Positions 1 through 6,287 of a stretch of DNA of 13,741 nucleotides are shown here, piece by piece. The notes beneath the pieces were generated by a model. That model searched no databases. It saw only the letters and a list, made by a program, of their open reading frames with translations, and was not told the DNA's origin. The position numbers and the translations under genes are program-made. Origin of the DNA: Bdellovibrio sp. (GTDB lineage: Bacteria > Bdellovibrionota > UBA1018). Numbering within the stretch: position 1 is the stretch's first letter; the number at the start of each line of letters is the position of its first letter. The stretch is taken from NCBI GenBank assembly GCA_016213345.1, contig JACRAO010000025.1:1-13741 (forward strand), read 5' to 3'.

Positions 1-9
1 ACGAGTTGA

Positions 10-37
10 GATCATTAGATCGACACGATGAGTGATC
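10..37 (+). terminator. Hairpin upstream of speA, possible terminator of a preceding gene
   Basis: Two nested inverted repeats lie here. The outer arms, GATCATT (10-16) and AGTGATC (31-37), pair with one G-T wobble. The inner arms, ATCG (19-22) and CGAT (26-29), flank the loop ACA. An A/T-rich tract with TTTT follows at 38-50. This could end transcription of a gene to the left of the window, or fold in the speA leader. The stem is short and not GC-rich, so the call is tentative. Confidence 0.25.
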
Positions 38-95
38 ATAAATTATTTTAAAAAAACAATTGTCAAATCCCCAGAAGATGGTAATGCTCACACAA

Positions 96-101
96 GAGAG
101 G
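96..101 (+). promoter_or_regulatory. Ribosome binding site of speA
   Basis: GAGAGG lies 10 nt before the ATG at 112. It supports this start, and the encoded protein then begins with the N-terminal residues normal for biosynthetic arginine decarboxylases. Confidence 0.55.
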
Positions 102-111
102 TATCTTATTA

Positions 112-2100
112 ATGAAAACATGGGGTGTTTCTGATTCACTAAAACTTTATAATATCGAAAATTGGGGCGATCAGTACTTTAGCATGAATCCAACCGGAAA
201 CTTAACTGTGCATCCACGGCGTGGCGAAGGTCCTGGCATTGACCTAATGACAGTGGTTGAAGAAATTAGATCTCAAGGAATTGCAATGCCCGTGCTTATT
301 CGTTTTCAGGATATAATACGTCATCGAGTAGTGACATTAAATGAAGCTTTTAAAAAATCTATTGCTGAATTTAATTACAAGGGACGCTACCAGGGCGTTT
401 ATCCCATAAAAGTCAATCAAATGCGTGAGGTGGTCGAAGAAATTCTAGATGCAGGCAGACCCTATGATTTTGGACTCGAAGCAGGCTCTAAAGCAGAGCT
501 TTCGGCAGTCATTGCCATGAATACTTCACCACAAGCACTTATTATTTGCAATGGATACAAAGATCATGCTTTTATTAAACTTGCTCTTTTAGGTTTAAAA
601 ATTGGGAAAAAAGTAATTATTGTCATCGAAAAGCTATCTGACTTACATCAAGTCATCGCATTGGCTAAAGAAATGGGAGTAACTCCTCTTTTAGGTGTGC
701 GGTGCAAACTTGCCACTAAGGGAAGTGGAAAGTGGGAATCCAGTGCAGGTGATTTCTCAAAGTTTGGGCTTTCGATACATGAGTTGTTATACACTGTTAA
801 TATTCTCAAACAAGAAGGCTTAAGTGAGAGTTTTAAACTTTTGCATTTTCATATTGGTTCACAAGTTACGAATATTAAACCAATAAAAGATGCAGTTAAA
901 GAAGCCACACGTATTTATTCAAAACTAAGAAAAATGGGTTTAAATTTAGAGTTTCTTGATGTTGGAGGAGGATTGGGAGTTGATTATGATGGCTCACGAA
1001 CGAGTTTTGAAAGCTCTATTAATTATTCATTATCCGAATATGTAAGCGATGTCGTCTACTCAATACAAGAAGTGTGTCAAGCAGAAGAAGTACCTGAGCC
1101 AAATATTGTAACGGAAAGCGGGAGAGCATTGGTTGCGTATCATTCTGCTTTAGTAGCCAATGTGTTTGGAAATATCGAGATGGGGTCTGTGCCAACTTCT
1201 TTAGAAGAAACCACAGATGAAGATGACGTAGTCAAAGAAATGCGTTATCTCTCACAAAACTTGTCTACAAAAAACATATTAGAGCATTTCCATGACGCCA
1301 TACAGAGAAAAGAAGAAGCCCTGAGTATGTTTAAACTTGGATTTCTATCTCTTGAAGATCGTGCAAAAGTTGAACATTTGTTTTGGAACATTTGTAAAGT
1401 GATCCATAAAAATGCAACTGGATTAAAATATGTCCCTGATGAAATCGAAGCATTAAATAAATACTTAGCGGATCAATACCTTTGTAATTTTTCTCTTTTT
1501 CAATCCATTCCGGACCATTGGGCTGTGCAACATTTGTTTCCAATAGTTCCACTTCATCGACACGACGAAGAACCAACTCATACTGCAACACTAGCTGACA
1601 GTACATGTGATTCGGATGGTAAAGTGTGTAAATTTATTGATCTGAGAGACATCAAAGACACCTTGCCTTTACATGCCCTAAAACCAAATGAACCTTATTA
1701 CTTAGGTTTTTTTCTGATGGGTGCTTACCAGGATATTATGGGTGATTTGCATAATTTATTTGGCAGAGTAAACGAAGTGCATGTATTTTTAGATGAAACA
1801 GAGCCAGGTGGATATTATATTGAAGAAACAATTAGGGGGAATACGATTTCAGGAGTGCTTTCTTGGATTCAATACAGTGCAACGGATTTAGAAAAAAAAG
1901 TAAAAGAGCAAATAGACGCTAAAGTTCGCGAAGGTACAATCAAGCCTCGCGAAGGGGTGGATCTTCAGAATTTTTATGAAAATGTCCTACATGGGTACAC
2001 ATATATTGATATGGAAAAATTTGTTCAACAACCACGAGTGGACTCTCAAGCACAACCCAATGTTCTAGTAGAAGCACCAAATGGGCAAGTCGTGCATTGA
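112..2100 (+). CDS. speA: Biosynthetic arginine decarboxylase (SpeA), PLP-dependent
   Basis: The enzyme decarboxylates L-arginine to agmatine, the first step of the agmatine route to putrescine and spermidine. At 662 aa it matches the family length (E. coli SpeA is about 658). It is a fold III (alanine-racemase-like) PLP enzyme. Visible motifs are YPIKVNQ with the PLP lysine K100, HFHIGSQ at 245-251, the glycine-rich phosphate loop GGGLGVDYDG at 285-294, TESGRALVAYHS near 334-345, and the C-terminal STCDSDG motif near 497-503 carrying the active-site cysteine C499. GDLHNLFG follows at 544-551. The N-terminus (residues 1-40) is the usual SpeA opening, so the ATG at 112 is well supported. The stop overlaps the next gene by 20 nt, suggesting co-transcription. 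I see no frameshift or missing key residue. Confidence 0.97.
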   Translation: MKTWGVSDSLKLYNIENWGDQYFSMNPTGNLTVHPRRGEGPGIDLMTVVEEIRSQGIAMPVLIRFQDIIRHRVVTLNEAFKKSIAEFNYKGRYQGVYPIKVNQMREVVEEILDAGRPYDFGLEAGSKAELSAVIAMNTSPQALIICNGYKDHAFIKLALLGLKIGKKVIIVIEKLSDLHQVIALAKEMGVTPLLGVRCKLATKGSGKWESSAGDFSKFGLSIHELLYTVNILKQEGLSESFKLLHFHIGSQVTNIKPIKDAVKEATRIYSKLRKMGLNLEFLDVGGGLGVDYDGSRTSFESSINYSLSEYVSDVVYSIQEVCQAEEVPEPNIVTESGRALVAYHSALVANVFGNIEMGSVPTSLEETTDEDDVVKEMRYLSQNLSTKNILEHFHDAIQRKEEALSMFKLGFLSLEDRAKVEHLFWNICKVIHKNATGLKYVPDEIEALNKYLADQYLCNFSLFQSIPDHWAVQHLFPIVPLHRHDEEPTHTATLADSTCDSDGKVCKFIDLRDIKDTLPLHALKPNEPYYLGFFLMGAYQDIMGDLHNLFGRVNEVHVFLDETEPGGYYIEETIRGNTISGVLSWIQYSATDLEKKVKEQIDAKVREGTIKPREGVDLQNFYENVLHGYTYIDMEKFVQQPRVDSQAQPNVLVEAPNGQVVH

Positions 2101-2773
2101 GTTAAAAATAATTTTTGAAGATGCCAATATCATTGTCCTATCAAAGCCAGCAGGGCTTTTAAGTCAGGGTGCACATAAAAACGAAGAAAATCTAGTAGAT
2201 TTACTCAGGCATTATCTAGGAAGACAGTATGTAGGTCTGATTCATAGATTAGACAGAAATGTTTCAGGTATAATGTTAATTGCAAAGCGCACAAAAGCTG
2301 CTAACAGGCTTTCAAAATCCTTGCAAGCAGGAAAAATCAAAAGAACATATTTAGGCTTTATCTTTGGAAAACTTGAATCAGAAAAAATCTGGAGACATTT
2401 ATTATTAAAAGACACAGTTAACAATCAAGTTCGAGTTGTATCAACCAAACAGCAACTCACTAAAGAGGCTTCACTCAAAGTTACACCACTTAATATTTAT
2501 TTTTTAAAAAACCAATGGATTACCAAAGTTTTGTTCGAATTAGAAACAGGTCGTTCTCATCAAATTAGAGCGCAGTGCTTGGCAGAAAATATGCATCTAA
2601 TTGGAGATCCAAAGTATGGGATAAAAAATAGCATTCAATTTAGTAGACCTGCCCTACATTCTTATGAACTTTGTTTTGATCATCCCATTTCAGGATTGAG
2701 TTTAAACTTTAAAGCCCCAATGCCAGAGGATTTAATAAAACTGGAGCAAGCCCTGAATAATCAGTTATTTTAA
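2081..2773 (+). CDS. RluA-family RNA pseudouridine synthase
   Basis: This cytoplasmic enzyme isomerises specific uridines to pseudouridine in rRNA or tRNA. The 230-aa protein is only the catalytic domain, with no N-terminal S4 domain, so its size is like RluA or TruC rather than RluC/RluD. The catalytic motif HRLDRNVSG (55-63) carries the essential aspartate D58. Other family blocks are IIVLSKPAGLLSQG (17-30), ELETGRSHQIRAQ (153-165), GDPKYG (175-180) and the ALHSY...DHPISG end (191-205). The ATG at 2081 lies inside speA in another frame and the 20-nt overlap implies translational coupling; no strong Shine-Dalgarno is visible. The target RNA position cannot be read from sequence, so no specific gene symbol is given. 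The gene ends tail-to-tail with the minus-strand ATP-grasp remnant. Confidence 0.9.
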   Translation: MGKSCIELKIIFEDANIIVLSKPAGLLSQGAHKNEENLVDLLRHYLGRQYVGLIHRLDRNVSGIMLIAKRTKAANRLSKSLQAGKIKRTYLGFIFGKLESEKIWRHLLLKDTVNNQVRVVSTKQQLTKEASLKVTPLNIYFLKNQWITKVLFELETGRSHQIRAQCLAENMHLIGDPKYGIKNSIQFSRPALHSYELCFDHPISGLSLNFKAPMPEDLIKLEQALNNQLF

Positions 2774-3442
2774 TGAAAACAATAACCCTTCTTTTTCCCA
2801 GGATCTTATTTGTGCATAATCGTTTTCCAGCTGAACAGAGTCTGAATGTGCAAGAAATGCAAAACCAGGTGAAGTTGCTAAATCAATTGTTTTTTCTAAT
2901 TTTTTTCCTGTATGCACTCGCGTTCGCATTCCTGCAAACGATTGGAGTGCTTTGATTTCTTGTAATTTATTTTCAGATACAATGACACCACAATGGTGTG
3001 AAATAAAATTGACTACCTTAGCAAAAAGTTTTCTTTTGTATGTAAAAGGCAGTTCTTTTAATTTATTTTGACAAAGATATGCGTCAATAGTTAGTTGAAC
3101 TTGGCTTCTGCCACATACTTGTTCTTCCAATGAAACCGAAGAAATTCCGTCCACCCTTGCAGCAATTTCAATAAGTACAGGGCCTTTTTCATCAATCATA
3201 ACTTTTGCATGACATGGACCAAACTGAATTTTTAATGCTTTTACAATTTTAACAACATAGTCTTGTAGTTTTTTCTGAATTTCTCCGTCACCATCCAATA
3301 CAAGATCTTGTCCATAAATCTTAGTTCTTCCGGACCATACTTTTTCATATTGAAGCAAAAGAGGGAACCATACCTGTCCTTCACAACTCACTGTGTTGAC
3401 AACATATTCAGTGCCATCAATAAATTCCTGAAGAAAAGCACC
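2765..3442 (-). pseudogene. ATP-grasp ligase, C-terminal half only (N-terminally truncated)
   Basis: The reading frame is open from just after a TAA at 3445-3443 down to the TAA at 2767-2765, about 225 codons. It encodes the second half of an ATP-grasp carboxylate-amine ligase of the amino-acid-ligase type, in which a full protein is usually near 400 aa. LQEFIDGTEYVVNTVS is the strand ending in the EY(V) motif. GPCHAKVMIDEKGPVLIEIAARVDG-type sequence carries the metal-binding glutamate/asparagine-equivalent strand (here E-IAAR). A C-terminal domain follows. The only usable start is the GTG at 3391, but clear family sequence lies before it, right up to the stop, so that start would cut into the fold. 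The glycine-rich nucleotide loop and N-terminal preATP-grasp domain are absent. I read it as a gene remnant. Substrate is unknown. Confidence 0.7.
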
Positions 3443-3724
3443 TTAATTAAGACAAAAAATAGTAGATTGATTATTCTTTACGGCTTTTACCAATAACTCA
3501 AAATGTTTAATATGAATCAGAACATAAAACACAACTGTAATTAAGAAAATGCTTCCAACTAAAGCAAGTGGGTCTTTTCCTTGGGTATAATGTCCCAAAA
3601 AAACTTCCTGCGTAGAAGAAATAAGTACAAAACTTAATAATAATATCTCACCATATATAGAATAATTTTTTAACACGAACAAATAATTAACATAACTGAC
3701 ATGTTGTGTCAACAATAAAAGCAA
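3443..3724 (-). CDS. Small membrane protein, possibly C-terminal part of a VanZ-like protein
   Basis: This is a 93-residue frame if counted from TTG at 3724; the frame is open back to a TAA at 3742-3740. Two strongly hydrophobic segments stand out: roughly residues 24-45 (YGEILLLSFVLISS) and 52-72 (LALVGSIFLITVVFYVL). Between them lies STQEVFLGHYTQGKDPLAL, which resembles the E/Q-x-x-x-x-GR-x-x-DPLD turn of VanZ-family proteins, but the upstream helices of that family are missing. It ends in the same frame as, and directly before, the truncated ATP-grasp coding sequence. No convincing Shine-Dalgarno or ATG was found. It could be a real small protein, a VanZ remnant, or junk left by a deletion; the family name is a guess. 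Confidence 0.3.
   Translation of the reverse strand: MLLLLTQHVSYVNYLFVLKNYSIYGEILLLSFVLISSTQEVFLGHYTQGKDPLALVGSIFLITVVFYVLIHIKHFELLVKAVKNNQSTIFCLN
3683..3712 (-). promoter_or_regulatory. Weak sigma70-like promoter candidate with overlapping inverted repeat
   Basis: On the minus strand a perfect TTGACA (3712-3707) is followed after 18 nt by AATTAT (3688-3683), a 4/6 match to the -10 box. The -35 overlaps an inverted repeat, TGACA-CAACA-TGTCA (3711-3697), which could be an operator. It would drive the small membrane ORF and the ATP-grasp remnant separately from the gsp operon. AT-rich DNA gives such matches by chance. Confidence 0.22.
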
Positions 3725-3735
3725 GTTTTTTATTA

Positions 3736-4692
3736 TTAGTTATGGGTTAAATTTTCAATAATCTTCTTAGCCAGGTTTTCGCCAAGTACTTGTTCCATTT
3801 CAATAATTAAACCAGGGCTTGTGATATTGAAATCAGTTACATAAGTGCCGATTAAATCAATAGCAGCTAATCTTATCTTGTGATCTCTTAAAAGCCTAGA
3901 AAGCGCATAAGCTACTTTATTTTCCTTTTTACTTAAAGTCGTTTTCTCTATTATAGATCCAAGATCTACATTGACTTTGAATGAACCATGAGAGGGGTGT
4001 TTTTTTACATATGCTAAAAGTTTTCCATCTATAAACCAAAGTCTCTTTTCACCTACATAAATTTGAGATAAAAATTTTTGTAGTAAAACAGGTCTAGTAA
4101 AATCAGAAGTAGCAAAAGATAATCTGCTTTTTATGTTTTCCTTCACTCCCCACTCGTATAGCTCAATTCCCTGACCTTGTGCCTGGTACAGTGGCTTTAA
4201 GACCGCTTTCTTTTCTCTTTTAATAAAAGTATTTAATAACTCAAAAGAACTTGAAACTAATGAAGAGGGAAAAAATGATTTTACCAGGGCTCCGGTAAAT
4301 TTTTCATTACTAGAAAACAATACTTTAGTGGGATTAACAATTTCAGTTTTCTTGTGAGTTCCTAAAACTAGGAGCTGTAGTGGATGAGTATAGCCAAAAT
4401 CTAACGGAGGATCAACTCGATAATGTATTTGCGAAAAAAATGAGGGTTCTAAAAGCTGTACTTTTGTTTTGTTTATTGGATTAAAATTATTAGCATTCAC
4501 CTTATACACTTCACATTGAACTTTTGTATTTACCAAGCAAATACTTTTTACATCACACCAATAAGAGTGGACTTTGAATTTTAGTGATTCTTCTATAAGC
4601 CTAAGAGTTGTATCGTTTTTATGGTCCAAGCAATCCCATGGATCAGTAATCCATAAAAATTTTTGATTATTATTTTTTGTGCTGGATGTCGT
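3736..4692 (-). CDS. Glutathione synthetase-like ATP-grasp ligase (GshB family), non-canonical start
   Basis: GshB joins gamma-glutamylcysteine and glycine using ATP. From the proposed ACG start (4692-4690) the product is 318 aa, against 316 for E. coli GshB. Family blocks appear in order: KFLWITDPWD (11-20; E. coli KLGIVMDPIA), DTTLRL (27-32), YRVDPPLD (91-98), NP and SSNEKFT (120-132), VLKPLYQAQGQG (164-175), GEKRLWFIDGK (214-224), LAAIDLIG (275-282) and the metal-ligand strand TDFNITSP (286-293). The first TTG (4629) would delete the first beta-strand, and no ATG, GTG or TTG occurs between it and the gspN stop. A GGGAG lies 7 nt before ACG. The flexible catalytic loop (HPSHGSFKVNVDLGS, 232-246) lacks the GGETRGN sequence of typical GshB, so a different acceptor substrate is possible. 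It sits directly after gspN. Confidence 0.8.
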   Translation of the reverse strand, partial: TTSSTKNNNQKFLWITDPWDCLDHKNDTTLRLIEESLKFKVHSYWCDVKSICLVNTKVQCEVYKVNANNFNPINKTKVQLLEPSFFSQIHYRVDPPLDFGYTHPLQLLVLGTHKKTEIVNPTKVLFSSNEKFTGALVKSFFPSSLVSSSFELLNTFIKREKKAVLKPLYQAQGQGIELYEWGVKENIKSRLSFATSDFTRPVLLQKFLSQIYVGEKRLWFIDGKLLAYVKKHPSHGSFKVNVDLGSIIEKTTLSKKENKVAYALSRLLRDHKIRLAAIDLIGTYVTDFNITSPGLIIEMEQVLGENLAKKIIENLTHN

Positions 4693-4695
4693 AAA

Positions 4696-5673
4696 TTAAC
4701 TCCCATTTCCAGGTACAAACTGAGGCGAAGAAAATAACCCATCCACCCTATAAGCATAATTGCCGTCACTTTGCTTAGCAACACCCATCAGTGCATCTAA
4801 AAGAACAAATGCTTTTTGTATATTTTGAGAAAAACCAAATTTTGTTTTTAATTTAAGTGTGCTTGTGTCTAAGTTTTTTGCAAGTTGTATTTCACCAGAT
4901 ATTATGCCTTGTATATCGTCTGAAGTTAATCCATTTTTTCCGAGTTTTATATTTTTCACAGAAGCTACTTTATTTTGTACGTCAATATCAATAACACCTT
5001 CTGAAAGATTTAATTCTGGAACAGAAAATCCTGCGATAAATTGAGGTTCAAATTTTATTTTACTTAGTTTAAGTCTAACATCACCAATCCAAGTTTCTGG
5101 TACTAATAAAGCTCCTGAAAATTTCAATTTTCCGTTTAAAAATCCCCCACCTTTTATTTTAAAAACTAGCTCAAACAAACTAGATTTATATAGATTGAAA
5201 TTTTTAAATACAAAATCACTATTAATAGTAGATTTCTTTTGATTCAAAGAAAATTTTCCGTATGCTGTACCGTCTCCCTGTTTGATTTCTATGCTACCTC
5301 CCAGATTGCCCCATAAAAAAGAAACTAAAGAAGGAGAAATAGAAATGTGATCAATTTGTACTACATGATCTAAGCTAGGAAAGTTAAGATTTACATCCTT
5401 CATTTCATAATCTAAGCCCAAAACACCAATGGAAAGTGTAGTTTGTAGTGCTGAAAGTGTAATTCCTTGTGCGTTTAGAGCAGAAGAAATATTTCCGTAA
5501 ATAAAATTCTTCAGTCGTGTTTCTGGAAGTTTCCAGTAAGTGAAAAACAGTAAAAGAAAAATAGTCAATAATGTCCATAGCAAAATTCTAAATATTTTTT
5601 GCCCTAAGCTTAGTCTTGCGAATATCAGCGTAGGTGACGTTATTTCTTGTGTTTGCTCTTCAGAGTGATTCAT
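4696..5673 (-). CDS. gspN: Type II secretion system protein GspN
   Basis: GspN is an accessory inner-membrane protein of the T2SS, found mainly in deltaproteobacterial-type operons. The 325-aa product has a cytoplasmic N-terminus with one membrane helix at about residues 29-46, then YWKLPETRLKNFI, matching the conserved post-helix segment of the family. A long periplasmic beta-rich domain follows with many alternating-hydrophobicity strands and Asn/Gly turns. It ends with DGLFSSPQFVPGNG, like the terminal strand of other GspN proteins. There is no enzyme motif. The ATG overlaps the gspM stop by one base (TAATG) and has a strong GGAGG Shine-Dalgarno upstream. Assignment rests on topology, length and position after gspM; overall sequence conservation in this family is low. 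Its TAA is in the same frame as the following GshB-like gene. Confidence 0.82.
   Translation of the reverse strand: MNHSEEQTQEITSPTLIFARLSLGQKIFRILLWTLLTIFLLLFFTYWKLPETRLKNFIYGNISSALNAQGITLSALQTTLSIGVLGLDYEMKDVNLNFPSLDHVVQIDHISISPSLVSFLWGNLGGSIEIKQGDGTAYGKFSLNQKKSTINSDFVFKNFNLYKSSLFELVFKIKGGGFLNGKLKFSGALLVPETWIGDVRLKLSKIKFEPQFIAGFSVPELNLSEGVIDIDVQNKVASVKNIKLGKNGLTSDDIQGIISGEIQLAKNLDTSTLKLKTKFGFSQNIQKAFVLLDALMGVAKQSDGNYAYRVDGLFSSPQFVPGNGS
4700..4704 (-). promoter_or_regulatory. Shine-Dalgarno supporting an ACG start of the GshB-like gene
   Basis: GGGAG on the minus strand lies within the last codons of gspN, 7 nt before ACG (4692-4690). The spacing is ideal for initiation and the protein then gains its expected N-terminal beta-strand. 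This decides the proposed start. Confidence 0.5.
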
Positions 5674-6287
5674 TAGGATCCCTCCTTGTTTTTTACACTA
5701 AAGCAAGATAAAGATAAAGAAGAATCAAGATAACCAGAAAGATCAGGATCGGTGGTTACTTTTAGATTTCTTATTTTGACTATTCGTGATCCCGATTCTA
5801 ACGAATGTGCCAATTGAATTACTTGTTTAATGTTTATGTGCCTCACGTCAATATTTAATAAAATTTCAGTTGAGCTAACTGTGTTCGCTCCTTCTTTTTC
5901 TGAACCAATAGTTAAGCTGCCTTTCTCGATACCAACTTTTGAACTCATTGATTCAATATAGCCACTCCAAGAACCTGTTTCATTTGTTCCATATTGTCCA
6001 GAAATATCTTGCAGTTTTTTTACCTCATCATGTGCTGACTGAAGTAATTGCAATAAATCTGCTTTTTCGACAAGATCCTTTTTATACTTTCTCACACCCA
6101 AAACAGAACTTACGCTAAAAAATAAAAGAAAAAACGAGCTAATTACAATGATTCCTATTTTAATTTGAGTTTTATTTTTTATGTCAAGCTCGTCCCATTT
6201 GCCACGAAGTTGTTGAAACCAAGCTTGATCGTTTATTTTTTCAGAAATTTTGCTTATCAACTGATTGAGTTTAGAATCATTTTCCAT
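5673..6287 (-). CDS. gspM: Type II secretion system protein GspM
   Basis: GspM is a bitopic inner-membrane protein that partners GspL in the T2SS assembly platform. From the ATG at 6287 the product is 204 aa, close to the usual 150-200. It has a short cytoplasmic N-terminus, one membrane helix at about residues 43-63, a coiled-coil-like stretch near 66-98, and a C-terminal periplasmic ferredoxin-like region ending with paired beta-strands (IVKIRNLKVTT). The frame is open further upstream to 6344, but the ATG at 6287 is chosen because a long AAGGAGGAGG Shine-Dalgarno sits just before it, inside gspL, and because it overlaps the gspL stop by 11 nt, like its neighbours. Primary sequence is poorly conserved in this family, so position and topology carry the call. 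Confidence 0.85.
   Translation of the reverse strand: MENDSKLNQLISKISEKINDQAWFQQLRGKWDELDIKNKTQIKIGIIVISSFFLLFFSVSSVLGVRKYKKDLVEKADLLQLLQSAHDEVKKLQDISGQYGTNETGSWSGYIESMSSKVGIEKGSLTIGSEKEGANTVSSTEILLNIDVRHINIKQVIQLAHSLESGSRIVKIRNLKVTTDPDLSGYLDSSLSLSCFSVKNKEGS

Noticed and set aside
1..35. End of an upstream coding gene
   Set aside because: Two frames stay open to TGA within the first 35 bases, but ten or so codons are too few to support a gene.
60..87. Promoter for speA (TTGTCA then TAATGC)
   Set aside because: The -35 is reasonable, but the -10 candidates match only 2-3 of 6 positions at 16-17 nt spacing.
1331..1606. Minus-strand 91-aa ORF inside speA
   Set aside because: Antisense shadow of a well-conserved gene, with no family pattern.
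2773..2955. Plus-strand hydrophobic 60-aa ORF starting at the rluA-type stop
   Set aside because: It lies antisense to clear ATP-grasp coding sequence, and its hydrophobic look comes from the A/T-rich complement.
3711..3737. Terminator after the GshB-like gene
   Set aside because: There is a near-perfect inverted repeat at the stop codon, but the stem is almost all A-U and no U tract follows, so it is too weak to call.
4593..4784. Minus-strand 63-aa ORF spanning the gspN-gshB junction
   Set aside because: It overlaps two real coding sequences in another frame. I checked whether it could supply an alternative N-terminus for the GshB-like gene; it carries no GshB motif.
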